Source of the DNA: JAJFHI01 sp050633705
GTDB taxonomy: Bacteria; Pseudomonadota; Alphaproteobacteria; Rhizobiales; Hyphomicrobiaceae
Assembly (NCBI GenBank): GCA_050633705.1
Contig: JBOEGZ010000014.1
Coordinates: forward strand, 1 to 53,764
Reading direction: 5' to 3'
Length of the DNA stretch: 53,764 nt
The notes beneath the pieces are model-generated. The model made no database searches. It saw nothing but the letters and a program-made list of their open reading frames with translations, and was not told the origin of the DNA. The number at the start of each line of letters is the position of its first letter. Within the stretch, counting starts at the first letter, position 1. The position numbers and the translations under genes were made by a program. Positions 7,592-16,067 of this stretch are shown here, piece by piece.

Positions 7592-9718
7592 GTGCAAAAC
7601 GTGCCTGATACACCCAAGCAGATAAAGCTTCCACGCCTTCGCCAAGAATTGCGACTGCGCAAAGGCACGTCGACATTTTTTGGCGCTCCAACGTGGCTGG
7701 TCTATGATCCCGTTCGCCACCGCTACTTTTCAATTACAGACCACGTGCACAATGTCTTGAAGATTTGGACGACGCAGGGGCCTGAAGCGTTGATCAAATG
7801 GATGTCCGACGGCCATGACGCCGCGGGCAATCAAATGCTCGTCGAAAACGTTATCTTTTTTCTACACGCCAATAATCTGACCGACGATCCAGCAGAAGAT
7901 GATTACCGTTCTTACGTTCATCAATTGGAAACAAGCAAAGAATCATTGCTGCAACAGGCACTGCACAAATACCTATTCTTTCGCATTCCGCTGTTTCGCC
8001 CGCAAAAGTACCTTGAGCGGACAAAGCATTTTGTCTCGCCGTTTTTTAGTGATTGGTTTTTCTTCTTCTTGGCCATAACGGGTGTTTTGGGGCTCTATTT
8101 TGTATCCCGTCAGTGGGAGCAGTTTGCCGGAACCTTCTTGCATTTCTTCACTTTTGAAGGATTTCTGATCTACGGCCTGAGTTTAATTTTCGTCAAAACA
8201 ATGCACGAGTTGGGGCACGCCTATATGGCGGTTCGACAGGGCGCGCGAGTCAATACAATGGGCATAGCATTCCTGCTGATGCTGCCTGTTTTGTATACCG
8301 ATGTCTCCGATAGTTGGCGGCTGACGTCACGGCGTCAAAAGGTGCTGATTGATGGCGCTGGCATTATGGTCGAGTTATCGATCGCCATCATTGCAACGTT
8401 TCTGTGGGTCTTCTTGCCAGATGGCGCTGGTAAATCGGCTGCGTTTGTTTTGGCAACAACAAGTTGGATTCTAAGTCTTGCTGTAAACCTCAACCCCTTC
8501 ATGCGGTTTGATGGCTATTACCTGTTGTCGGATATTTGGGGCATCGCGAATCTACAAACACGAGCATTTGCATTTGGCACATGGCGGTTGCGCAAGATTC
8601 TATTTGGCCTCGATCATGAGGCTCCTGAGCCAATGCCCAAAAGGACAGAAAATCTTCTCACAGCCTATGCCTGGGGTGTTTGGATTTATCGCTTTTTGCT
8701 TTTCCTGGGAATAGCACTCCTTGTCTATCACCTGTTCTTCAAGGTTCTGGGTGTAATTTTATTTGCGACCGAAGTCATTTGGTTCATCGCTTTGCCGATT
8801 GCACGAGAAGTTGGAGTTTGGTGGAAAATGAGACATGAAATTTACCCAACACGCCGTAGCCTGCTAACGACATGTGTTGTCGGTGGTGCGCTCGTACTTG
8901 CATTTGTTCCATGGAGTACGTCGGTGCGCATGCCAGCGGTATTAGCGGCGCAACATGAGGCACACTTACATGCGCCGTTTGCAGGTTTCATAAAGCAAAT
9001 GAACGTTGCAGAAGGACAGAAAGTCGAAAAGGGTGAGGCATTATTCGTTTTGCGCTCGCCAGATCTTGATCACCAATTGGCGCAAGTGCAGCGGCGTATC
9101 ACTTTGCTGGAGGCGCGCAAGGCCCGCCGGGCTGGTGACAGCGACGAGCTGCAAGATATTTTCGTCATTGAGCGCGAGCTTGAGGCGAGTAAGGAAGAAG
9201 CAGCCGGCTTGAAACGGCAAATGCAACGCCTCATTGTTCGCGCACCAGTATCAGGAATTGTTCGCGACGTTGATCCAGTGGTTCACGCCAAGCGGTGGGT
9301 CAATCCCGAAGCGGAGTTGGCATTGATCGTTGGTGACGATGGTAACGAGGCCAAAGCCGTCGTCGGCGAAGATAGTTTGTGGCGGGTTCGCAAGGGCGCT
9401 GAAGGAACGTTCATAGCAGATGATCCGCTACAACCTTCCCGTCCCGTTCGCTTGAATGAAATTTCGTATGCTGGCACGCAGAACCTAGATATCCCATACC
9501 TTGCATCCGTTTATGGTGGCCCGGTTGCGGTCGAAGAAGAGGACGACAACGATCTGCGTCCTGTGCGGGGTAGTTATGTTGCAACGTTCTCGACGCCGGT
9601 TTCAAATGTAAAATACGCAACCCGTGGTGTTATCCATGTTGAGGGCATTGCAGAAAGTTTTGCCAGTGCGGTATGGCGCCAGGTGATGCGTGTGTTTGTA
9701 CGTGAGACGGGTGTTTAA
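7592..9718 (+). CDS. PqqD-like / M50 site-2 metalloprotease / HlyD-like fusion protein
   Basis: 708 residues, GTG start. Residues about 10-105 ('LPRLRQELRLRKG..PTWLVYDPVRHRYFSIT') resemble a PqqD-like peptide-binding fold. Membrane segments begin near 152. The zinc site HELGH is at 205-209 inside a membrane segment, and the second M50 element 'NPFMRFDGYYLLSD' is at 301-314 with the Asp at 307. Further membrane segments reach about 440. The rest is periplasmic and HlyD-like: split lipoyl halves near 458-490 and 548-562 around a coiled coil. Family knowledge: M50 proteases cut substrates within or at the membrane, and PqqD-like domains bind leader peptides. A protease tied to an adaptor that could reach a TolC channel suggests recognition, cleavage and export of one substrate (inference). 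It is the last gene of this unit; the next gene is convergent and ends 4 bp away. Confidence 0.85.
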   Translation: MQNVPDTPKQIKLPRLRQELRLRKGTSTFFGAPTWLVYDPVRHRYFSITDHVHNVLKIWTTQGPEALIKWMSDGHDAAGNQMLVENVIFFLHANNLTDDPAEDDYRSYVHQLETSKESLLQQALHKYLFFRIPLFRPQKYLERTKHFVSPFFSDWFFFFLAITGVLGLYFVSRQWEQFAGTFLHFFTFEGFLIYGLSLIFVKTMHELGHAYMAVRQGARVNTMGIAFLLMLPVLYTDVSDSWRLTSRRQKVLIDGAGIMVELSIAIIATFLWVFLPDGAGKSAAFVLATTSWILSLAVNLNPFMRFDGYYLLSDIWGIANLQTRAFAFGTWRLRKILFGLDHEAPEPMPKRTENLLTAYAWGVWIYRFLLFLGIALLVYHLFFKVLGVILFATEVIWFIALPIAREVGVWWKMRHEIYPTRRSLLTTCVVGGALVLAFVPWSTSVRMPAVLAAQHEAHLHAPFAGFIKQMNVAEGQKVEKGEALFVLRSPDLDHQLAQVQRRITLLEARKARRAGDSDELQDIFVIERELEASKEEAAGLKRQMQRLIVRAPVSGIVRDVDPVVHAKRWVNPEAELALIVGDDGNEAKAVVGEDSLWRVRKGAEGTFIADDPLQPSRPVRLNEISYAGTQNLDIPYLASVYGGPVAVEEEDDNDLRPVRGSYVATFSTPVSNVKYATRGVIHVEGIAESFASAVWRQVMRVFVRETGV

Positions 9719-9722
9719 GAGA

Positions 9723-10325
9723 TTATTGCAAAACCATTGCCCAATGCGTGGCGACTGATACCGCACACCATACAAGTGGTATTGCCATAAGGGCATATTT
9801 GCGACGCCCAGAAGCAAACAGCAAAATACCAAGAGTTGCAATCGCGGTTGGGTCAGGTGTCAGTGCAAACATTTGTCCGCTTCGCCAAGAGTCGGACGCA
9901 AAAATACTGATGATCGGCACGGCGATAACTCCGACCAAAAAAAGACCATGGCCAACTCTTGCGGAATTTTTCACGCTACCAAAAAGCGAGGATGGTTGCC
10001 CAAATCTTGCTACGGCTAGTAAGAGAAAGCCTTCTGCCGCAAACAGCGCTGCAAAGCCTTTTGCTGCCCAGTTGATGCTTGCATAACGTTCCAGGTGGAA
10101 TGCGTAAGCGACCCACAGCCAACACAACGCCAAAACAACGTAACTGAGTCGTGCCAGGTGATCGGTAATTCGCGATCGGAACCAAATTGCTGCTAGCAAA
10201 CCGCTGGTGAGCGCCAAAGCCAGGATGTGTAGGGGCCAGACGTCTGCGTTGTAAAGTTCAAACAGCCGCACATACGTCTCGGACGAAAACAGCAGCATGT
10301 CGCCAATGGTGTAATTGTTGAACAT
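9723..10325 (-). CDS. DUF6064-family membrane protein
   Basis: About 200 residues with six or so hydrophobic segments. The opening 'LLFSSETYVRLFELYNADVWPLHILAL' is typical of the DUF6064 family, whose function is unknown to me. The frame is open much further upstream, but that part overlaps the aldo/keto reductase gene. The ATG at 10325 begins 8 bp after the reductase stop, so I take it as the start; ATG at 10298 is the alternative. It sits in tandem with the reductase and probably shares its transcript. Confidence 0.7.
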   Translation of the reverse strand: MFNNYTIGDMLLFSSETYVRLFELYNADVWPLHILALALTSGLLAAIWFRSRITDHLARLSYVVLALCWLWVAYAFHLERYASINWAAKGFAALFAAEGFLLLAVARFGQPSSLFGSVKNSARVGHGLFLVGVIAVPIISIFASDSWRSGQMFALTPDPTAIATLGILLFASGRRKYALMAIPLVWCAVSVATHWAMVLQ

Positions 10326-10333
10326 TTGTCCCG

Positions 10334-11269
10334 TCACAGTGCGTCGATAAATTGGGCCATTTTTTTGCGCATGTCTGGGTCGGGAAGCGGCCCGTTCAAG
10401 ACCGACATATTTTCTTTCATGTGCGCAACCTTTGATGTTGCTGGGATGGCGCAGGTCACCGCGGGATGGGAAATGACAAACTTCAAGAAAAACTCTGGCC
10501 AGTTGGCCGCGTGTGCGTCTTTTGCCCAATTTGGCAGAGGTGTTTTGCCGACGCGACGGAACAAGCCACCGCGTTGAAACGGCCGGTTTGTAATTACGGC
10601 CAAGTTTCTCTCCTGCGCCACGGGCAGCAAGCGCTGTTCTGCGGCGCGGTCCTCGATATTGTAGGTCAGTTGGACGAAGTCGATATCTTCCACGGAGGTC
10701 ATAATTTTTTCGAATTCGCCGTGTCGACGACCATGCGATGTGGTGATGCCGATATATCGGACCTGACCTGCTGCTTTCATTTCCTTCAGTGTTTCAATGT
10801 GTGTTTCCCAATCGAGCAAATTGTGTATCTGGAGAAGGTCGAATTTTTTGATGCGCCAGAGGTCGAGTGAGTCCTTCATCTGCTCTTGTCCATCGTTCTT
10901 TCCTGATGTCCATACTTTGGTTGCTGCGAACAACTGGTCGGGAAACCCTAGCGTTTCGAGATTGTCCCCGACAACGGCTTCAGATGATCCATACATAGGG
11001 GAGGAGTCGATGACGCGACCACCCATGGCAAAAAAAGTTTTGAGAACCTTCGCGCGTGCAGCTCTGGCTTCACGGTCATTGCCGACATTAAATGTAATCC
11101 ATGTTCCCATCCCGATGGGGGGAATGGCTTCGCCTGTTGAGGGTATCCTTTTTCTCAAGGGTTCGGGATTGGTTGCCGCTCGAGTTGTTAAAGGCGACAA
11201 GCCAATTGTGCCAACGGATGTTAGAAGTTGCAGCGCTTGACGGCGCGTGAGGGACGTCGGGCGCGACAT
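10334..11269 (-). CDS. Tat-exported aldo/keto reductase
   Basis: 311 residues. The N-terminus has a twin-arginine motif (SLTRRQALQLL) and a hydrophobic stretch ending near 'TTRAA', so the folded protein is probably exported to the periplasm. The aldo/keto reductase barrel begins near 'IPPIGMGTWITF'. The expected active-site elements are visible: Asp/Tyr in 'VIDSSPMYGSSEAVVG', Lys in 'FAATKVWTSG', His in 'LLQIHNLLDW'. Such enzymes reduce carbonyls with NAD(P)H. Export by Tat fits a cofactor loaded before transport. The substrate cannot be told. It is followed 8 bp later by the DUF6064 gene. Confidence 0.85.
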   Translation of the reverse strand: MSRPTSLTRRQALQLLTSVGTIGLSPLTTRAATNPEPLRKRIPSTGEAIPPIGMGTWITFNVGNDREARAARAKVLKTFFAMGGRVIDSSPMYGSSEAVVGDNLETLGFPDQLFAATKVWTSGKNDGQEQMKDSLDLWRIKKFDLLQIHNLLDWETHIETLKEMKAAGQVRYIGITTSHGRRHGEFEKIMTSVEDIDFVQLTYNIEDRAAEQRLLPVAQERNLAVITNRPFQRGGLFRRVGKTPLPNWAKDAHAANWPEFFLKFVISHPAVTCAIPATSKVAHMKENMSVLNGPLPDPDMRKKMAQFIDAL

Positions 11270-11368
11270 TGGTACACCTCTCGAATAGCAGCAATGTTAA
11301 ATGACGGGTTTGTGTAATATGACCTATCTTTGTTTGTAAGCAAAGGTGTCCGGCTTGTTTGGCGCGCG

Positions 11369-12127
11369 CTATGCGCGATCGCGGAAGCGGCGTTGATAGT
11401 CTACGCTGTAGAGTGCGCTTTCACGAAAATTTTCGCAAGCGAGTGTTTGACCGACAAGGATCAATGCGGTGCGTTCGACGGGCGTTTGGGCAAATTTTAC
11501 GCAGATATCGCCCAATGTTCCGATAATGCGTTGTTCGTCAGGCCAAGAGGCGCGATATACGACGGCGATGGGGCAGTCTTTGCCATAGTGAGGGATGAGT
11601 TCCGCAACGACATTTTCAAACACATGAATTGACAGATGTATAGCAAGCGTCGCGCCTGTTGCTGCGAATGCGGACAGTTTTTCCGTCGACGGCATGGCTG
11701 AGGCGCGGCCTGATGTCCGTGTCAGAACGACAGTTTGAGCAACTTCTGGCAACGTCAGTTCAGCACCCAAACTTGCAGCGGCGGCAGCAAACGATGGAAC
11801 CCCCGGGGTGATTGTATAAGGGATGTTTTTTCGATCCAATCGGCGCAACTGTTCGCCAACGGCACTCCAAATGGAAAGGTCGCCGGAGTGTAAGCGGGCA
11901 ACATCGTGGCCGGCTTGTGTTGCCAAAACAAATTCGGCTTCAATTTCATCAAGCGACATTGGTGCGGTGTTGACGATACGCGCATCAGGCGGACATAGCG
12001 CAATGATTTCGTCAGGAACCAGAGAGCCGGCATATAGGCATACAGGGCAGTGTTTGACGATATTCTGGCCGCGCACCGTGATGAGATCAGGAGCGCCAGG
12101 ACCAGCACCGACAAAATGTATCGTCAT
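11369..12127 (-). CDS. cobM: Precorrin-4 C11-methyltransferase
   Basis: 252 residues, the usual family length. It transfers a methyl group from SAM to C11 of precorrin-4 in corrin-ring synthesis. The tetrapyrrole methylase motifs are plain: 'VHFVGAGPGAPDLIT'-type glycine-rich start (here MTIHFVGAGPGAPDLIT), 'RLHSGDLSIWSAVGEQ' and 'TPGVPSFAAAAASLGAELTLP'. The frame is open for 61 more codons upstream, but ATG at 12127 gives the right N-terminus and overlaps the cobE stop as ATGA, so translation is probably coupled. It is last in the cobL-cobE-cobM run. Confidence 0.95.
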   Translation of the reverse strand: MTIHFVGAGPGAPDLITVRGQNIVKHCPVCLYAGSLVPDEIIALCPPDARIVNTAPMSLDEIEAEFVLATQAGHDVARLHSGDLSIWSAVGEQLRRLDRKNIPYTITPGVPSFAAAAASLGAELTLPEVAQTVVLTRTSGRASAMPSTEKLSAFAATGATLAIHLSIHVFENVVAELIPHYGKDCPIAVVYRASWPDEQRIIGTLGDICVKFAQTPVERTALILVGQTLACENFRESALYSVDYQRRFRDRA

Positions 12128-12534
12128 TGCAGCAATCCTCGATCTGGATCGTTCGTTGGAATCACGATTGCGAGGGCGGCCGTTGCCGTTGCGTGTTTGA
12201 TGCGCGGTGCAACGAGTACGGCGTCTTCGCTTAAGGCAGCAAGAGCTGACGCTTCGGCGACGGAGCCAACACCGGTTTTCTCCATTGAAATAGGGGAATT
12301 GGTCTGGCACCGATCAGCTTCTTCGCGAAGTCTGTCGACTGGATACAAAACCATCGGTTTCATGAGTTTGGCTGCGACTTGCGAAATGGCCCTGGCGGTG
12401 TCGGCGCGATCGATTGAGGCAATCAGGGTGAGGTTATCGATGTCAAAATACTGTTCCTTGAGAACTGCAAGAATGATCTCTTCAAGTTCTTCTGGTGTCG
12501 CGCTTTGGCGTGCACCAAGACCCACAACCATCAT
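12124..12534 (-). CDS. cobE: CobE (CbiG C-terminal-like) cobalamin biosynthesis protein
   Basis: 136 residues starting 'MMVVGLGARQSATPEELEEIILAVL', the hallmark of the CobE / CbiG C-terminal family, with 'ASIDRADTARAISQVAAKLMKPMVLYPVDRLREE' and the conserved 'GVGSVAEASALAA' further on. CobE is needed in the aerobic pathway, but its exact reaction is unclear to me. The start at 12534 overlaps the cobL stop (ATGA); an upstream in-frame ATG at 12552 lies inside cobL and is less likely. It also overlaps cobM by 4 bp. Confidence 0.9.
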   Translation of the reverse strand: MMVVGLGARQSATPEELEEIILAVLKEQYFDIDNLTLIASIDRADTARAISQVAAKLMKPMVLYPVDRLREEADRCQTNSPISMEKTGVGSVAEASALAALSEDAVLVAPRIKHATATAALAIVIPTNDPDRGLLQ

Positions 12535-13754
12535 GGTTTTCGTCCTATCCATTGTACAACTGGCATTGCTGGTCGCCAGCCGGTCATTCGTCCAATTGGT
12601 TCGGCGCGCTCGATGCCGATTCGAAAAAGTTGTCCGCCACGTGCCCCAAACTGTTGTTGCAAGACCTGCTCTGTTTCTAATGTGACGGCATTGGCAACCA
12701 AGCGGCCACCAGTTGGCAATGCGGTCCACGCGAGATCAAGAAGGCTTGCGTCTTTGGCACCGCCGCCGAAGAATACAGCATCAGGTGGCGACAATTTGGA
12801 CATTTGCTGGCGGGCTTCGCCCGTGGTCACTTTCAAACCAGGCACGCCCAGTGCGATCGCATTTTGGCTCGCACGTTGGGCGCGTTTGGCGTCGCGTTCG
12901 ATACCTGTTGCCCGGCAGGTTGGGTGCGCCAGCATCCATTCAATGGCGACAGATCCGGCTCCACATCCGATATCCCATAGGTGTTCGCCAGGCTTTGGGG
13001 CTAAACTTGATAGTGTTACGGCTCGGATTTCCCGTTTGGTCAGTTGGCCGTCGCTTTCAAACCAACTGTCTGGAAGGCCACTGCATAATGGCAATGGACA
13101 GGCCCCAGCATCTGCCTTGACCTCAATGGCAATGGTGTTGAGATCGGGGAAAGTTTGCCCTCCAATGGCGTGTGCCAGGCATGAGGAAATCTCTTCGTTT
13201 TCGCCACCCATCGCTACAAGGATTGTGATCGAAGAGGAGCCAAAGCCTTTGTCGCAAAGCAAATTCGCGACTTTGGCCGGTGTCGTGCGATCACGACTTA
13301 AAGACAGAATATGTGCCCCGTTATGCAGGTGTGGCAACAATGTTTCGATTGGTCGGCTGTTGAGCCCAAGTGTGATGGTGTCTTGTAAGGCCCATCCCAG
13401 GTGATTGGCGGAAAGAGAAAAAGCCGAGGGTTGAGGCAAAGACACAAATTCATTCGCATTGAGATGGCGCGCAAGGGTTGCGCCAGCGCCGTAATGAAAC
13501 GGGTCGCCAGATGCCAGAACAACAACAGGTTGGCCACGCAATGCAAGGATGTCGGAAATGGCGGCGTCAAACGGCGTTGGCCAGACACGTGTGTTTTGTG
13601 CCAACGCACCAATCAGGTTTAAGTGGCGCTTGCCGCCGATCACGAGCTTGGCTGATTGAATGAGTGATAGCGCCGCATTCGATAGGCCGCCTTGTCCATC
13701 TTCGCCCAAACCGATGATAGACAGCCAGGGGGGGGATGTGGCATCGATCGTCAC
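12531..13754 (-). CDS. cobL: Precorrin-6Y C5,15-methyltransferase (decarboxylating), CbiE-CbiT fusion
   Basis: 407 residues. The N-terminal half (about 10-205) is a tetrapyrrole methylase of the CbiE type ('LSIIGLGEDGQGGLS', 'LASGDPFHYGAGATLA', 'PQPSAFSLSANHLGW'). The C-terminal half (about 215-400) is a Rossmann SAM methyltransferase of the CbiT type ('LTKREIRAVTLSSLAPKPGEHLWDIGCGAGSVAIEW'). The fusion methylates C5 and C15 and decarboxylates the C12 acetate side chain, giving precorrin-8X. The start is GTG at 13754, with GAGGTG upstream on the minus strand. The cobK start codon lies only 17 bp away on the other strand. Confidence 0.95.
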   Translation of the reverse strand: MTIDATSPPWLSIIGLGEDGQGGLSNAALSLIQSAKLVIGGKRHLNLIGALAQNTRVWPTPFDAAISDILALRGQPVVVLASGDPFHYGAGATLARHLNANEFVSLPQPSAFSLSANHLGWALQDTITLGLNSRPIETLLPHLHNGAHILSLSRDRTTPAKVANLLCDKGFGSSSITILVAMGGENEEISSCLAHAIGGQTFPDLNTIAIEVKADAGACPLPLCSGLPDSWFESDGQLTKREIRAVTLSSLAPKPGEHLWDIGCGAGSVAIEWMLAHPTCRATGIERDAKRAQRASQNAIALGVPGLKVTTGEARQQMSKLSPPDAVFFGGGAKDASLLDLAWTALPTGGRLVANAVTLETEQVLQQQFGARGGQLFRIGIERAEPIGRMTGWRPAMPVVQWIGRKP

Positions 13755-13771
13755 AGGAGCACCTCACAATC

Positions 13772-14548
13772 ATGACCAGACGAATACTTTTGCTGGGTGG
13801 GACGACCGAAGCGCGAAAGCTGGCTGAGCGGCTTGGTCATGATGCCCGCTTTGAAACATTGATGAGTTTGGCTGGTCGCACGCGATCGCCCAAACCCACT
13901 CCGGTTACCGTTCGTGTTGGTGGCTTTGGTGGCGTCGATGGTTTGATTGACTTCCTGGCGCAAAACCCATTCGACGTTGTTGTTGATGCGACGCATCCTT
14001 TTGCCGTGCAGATGAGTGCTAACGCGGCTAAAGCGACGGCAAGAACTGGCATAGACCTTTTGCGCATCGAGCGCGCAGAATGGACGCCGGTTGCTGGTGA
14101 TAAATGGACGTCTGTCGCGTGTCTTGAGGCTGCGACGAACGAACTGGCTGAAATGGGACAGCGTGTTTTTCTTGGCGTTGGTCGCCAATCGTTGGCGCCG
14201 TTTGCGAACAAGCCGCAACATCACTACGTCATTCGCGTTATTGACCCACCTGACATTCCGGCCGGTATGACGCATTACGAAATAATAACCGGTCTTGGAC
14301 CGTTTCGCACACAAGACGATATTGAATTGTTTCGCGCTAAAAAGATTGATGTTGTCGTGACAAAAAATTCGGGCGGCAAGGCGACGGCCTCCAAGATCGC
14401 GGCAGCACGTGAGCTCGCGTTGCCTGTTATCATGATCGAACGTCCGAAGCTTGAAGTGGGTACACAGCGGGTCAAGGTTCCTTCGGTTGACAAAGCTATG
14501 GCTTGGCTGGAAGCGCATTACGTCTCCTCAACGAAACGTTCTGTGTAA
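13772..14548 (+). CDS. cobK: Precorrin-6A reductase
   Basis: 258 residues beginning 'MTRRILLLGGTTEARKLAERL', the CobK/CbiJ nucleotide-binding start, with 'VVDATHPFAVQMSANA' and the C-terminal 'VVTKNSGGKATASKIAAARELALPVIMIERP'. It reduces precorrin-6A with NADPH. The ATG at 13772 has AGGAG at 13755-13759; the frame is open 12 codons further up, but that would run over the cobL start. It is the only plus-strand gene between two minus-strand cob runs, and its last 31 bp overlap the 3' end of cobJ in convergent fashion. Confidence 0.95.
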   Translation: MTRRILLLGGTTEARKLAERLGHDARFETLMSLAGRTRSPKPTPVTVRVGGFGGVDGLIDFLAQNPFDVVVDATHPFAVQMSANAAKATARTGIDLLRIERAEWTPVAGDKWTSVACLEAATNELAEMGQRVFLGVGRQSLAPFANKPQHHYVIRVIDPPDIPAGMTHYEIITGLGPFRTQDDIELFRAKKIDVVVTKNSGGKATASKIAAARELALPVIMIERPKLEVGTQRVKVPSVDKAMAWLEAHYVSSTKRSV

Positions 14549-15288
14549 ACAAGGGGGCAAAGACCAGGCCGGTCGACGATACGTGTGCCTGTCGAGCCGA
14601 CAATAACCAGCGTTCGCATGTCGATTTGGGAAACGTCTGTTTTGTCGAGCGTCGTTAGAATTATGGTTTCATTGCTACGGCCAACGGACTTTGCCAGCAC
14701 CACAGGTGTGTCCAGACTCCGGGTTTGGCGTAGGACGTCAAAGGCCCGTTGGATCTGTTCTTTGCGGGTTTTTGAAGCGGGATTGTAAAGCGCAATGGCT
14801 AAATCGGCTTGGCTGGTCAGGCGCAGACGTTTTTCAATGATGCGCCATGGTTTGAGAATATCTGACAATGAAATGACAGCGAAGTCGTGCCCGAGCGGTG
14901 CACCGATCCGTGCCGCTGCTGCCAGCATGGCGGTGACGCCGGGCTCGATGTGAATGTCGATGTTGCGCCAATTCTTTGGACCCTTGTCAATCGCTTCACA
15001 GACGGCTGTCGCCATCGCAAAGACACCAGGGTCTCCGCCCGAAACAACAACAACGCGACGGCCACTTGCGGCAAGATCTAATGCGTGTTTGGCGCGAGCG
15101 ATCTCCTCTCGATTATCGGAGGGATGTTTGGTTTGGCCTTCTTTATCGGCGATGCGGTTGAGGTATGGGATATAGCCCAACAAATCTTGAGCACGATTGA
15201 CAGCGTCTGTTGCTGCTGGTGTGACCCAGTTGTCAGGACCTGGTCCCAAGCCGACGACGGTTAGCTGTCCGTTTGATGTGCTGGTCAT
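14518..15288 (-). CDS. cobJ: Precorrin-3B C17-methyltransferase
   Basis: 256 residues. It is the ring-contracting methylase of the aerobic pathway and converts precorrin-3B to precorrin-4. Visible motifs are 'LTVVGLGPGPDNWVTP', 'VVVVSGGDPGVFAMA', 'IEPGVTAMLAAAARIGAPLGHDFAVISLSD' and 'LYNPASKTRKEQ'. The ATG overlaps the cobI stop (ATGA). It is the last gene of the long minus-strand run that starts at hupE. Confidence 0.95.
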   Translation of the reverse strand: MTSTSNGQLTVVGLGPGPDNWVTPAATDAVNRAQDLLGYIPYLNRIADKEGQTKHPSDNREEIARAKHALDLAASGRRVVVVSGGDPGVFAMATAVCEAIDKGPKNWRNIDIHIEPGVTAMLAAAARIGAPLGHDFAVISLSDILKPWRIIEKRLRLTSQADLAIALYNPASKTRKEQIQRAFDVLRQTRSLDTPVVLAKSVGRSNETIILTTLDKTDVSQIDMRTLVIVGSTGTRIVDRPGLCPLVYTERFVEET

Positions 15289-16067
15289 AAGCGACGCCCT
15301 TGACCTGGAACAAGGATCAACGAGAAGTAAGGAGCATCATCACTTTCTTTTTGCGCCAGTGGTAAGATCACCTCGTCGGTCATCGTCCCGCGTTCAACAT
15401 AAATCGCACGCTCCAGCAGCCCGGCGGCTGTCAAGGCGCGACGGACCTTCGCCATGTTGCGCCCGATCTTCATGATCACAGCGGCATCACATTGGCCCAA
15501 GCCTCGACCCAGAGCATCTTCTGGAAGGCTGCCCGGCAGAACGCTCATGACGTCGTCGCCATATGTGATCGGATGGCCAGAATTGGTCCAACCTCCCGAC
15601 ATGCCGGTGACGCCAGGTACGACTTCGATGTTGTGCGTATCGCGCAAGCGCAGATAGAGGTGCATGAAGGAGCCATAGAAAAACGGGTCGCCTTCGCACA
15701 GCACAACGATGTCCTCACCACGCTTGAGGTGTTTGGCCAGTTCTTGGGATTTGTCGTCGTAAAAAGATTTCAGGGCTGTTTGGTATTGGCGGCTTTCAAC
15801 TGGCGCTTCGGTTGTCATAGGGTATTCCATCGCCAATTCGTGCGCTTCGTTGCTGTAAAGCCCATCAGCAATTGTCCGCGCATTACCGCGTTTTCCGCGC
15901 TTATGAAAATAAGCGACAAACTTCGCCGTCGATAAAAGGCGTCGAGATTTCACGGTCATTAAATCGGGATCGCCAGGCCCAAGGCCAACACAGTAAAGTG
16001 TCCCGTCCGCCTTCGTGCCTGGGCGTTCTTGGTTGTTTATTGCCTGACGGGTATCTGCCATTGTCAT
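15285..16067 (-). CDS. cobI: Precorrin-2 C20-methyltransferase
   Basis: 260 residues. A short polar N-terminal extension (about 22 residues) precedes the methylase core: 'LYCVGLGPGDPDLMTVKSRRLL', 'VVLCEGDPFFYGSFMHLYLRL' and 'VPGVTGMSGGWTNSGHPI'. It methylates precorrin-2 at C20. The GDPFFYGS motif is characteristic of CobI/CbiL. The start overlaps the cobH stop by ATGA and the stop overlaps the cobJ start, so the run is tightly coupled. Confidence 0.95.
   Translation of the reverse strand: MTMADTRQAINNQERPGTKADGTLYCVGLGPGDPDLMTVKSRRLLSTAKFVAYFHKRGKRGNARTIADGLYSNEAHELAMEYPMTTEAPVESRQYQTALKSFYDDKSQELAKHLKRGEDIVVLCEGDPFFYGSFMHLYLRLRDTHNIEVVPGVTGMSGGWTNSGHPITYGDDVMSVLPGSLPEDALGRGLGQCDAAVIMKIGRNMAKVRRALTAAGLLERAIYVERGTMTDEVILPLAQKESDDAPYFSLILVPGQGRRL

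Noticed and set aside
9723..10529. Long form of the DUF6064 protein
   Set aside because: The extra N-terminal part overlaps the aldo/keto reductase gene, is Arg-rich and has no family likeness. The start at 10325 fits better.
12505..13404. 299-codon plus-strand frame over cobL
   Set aside because: It lies entirely within the cobL/cobE region on the other strand, and its product looks like an antisense shadow without any domain.
13751..14518. 255-codon minus-strand frame over cobK
   Set aside because: cobK on the plus strand has clear family motifs; this frame has none.
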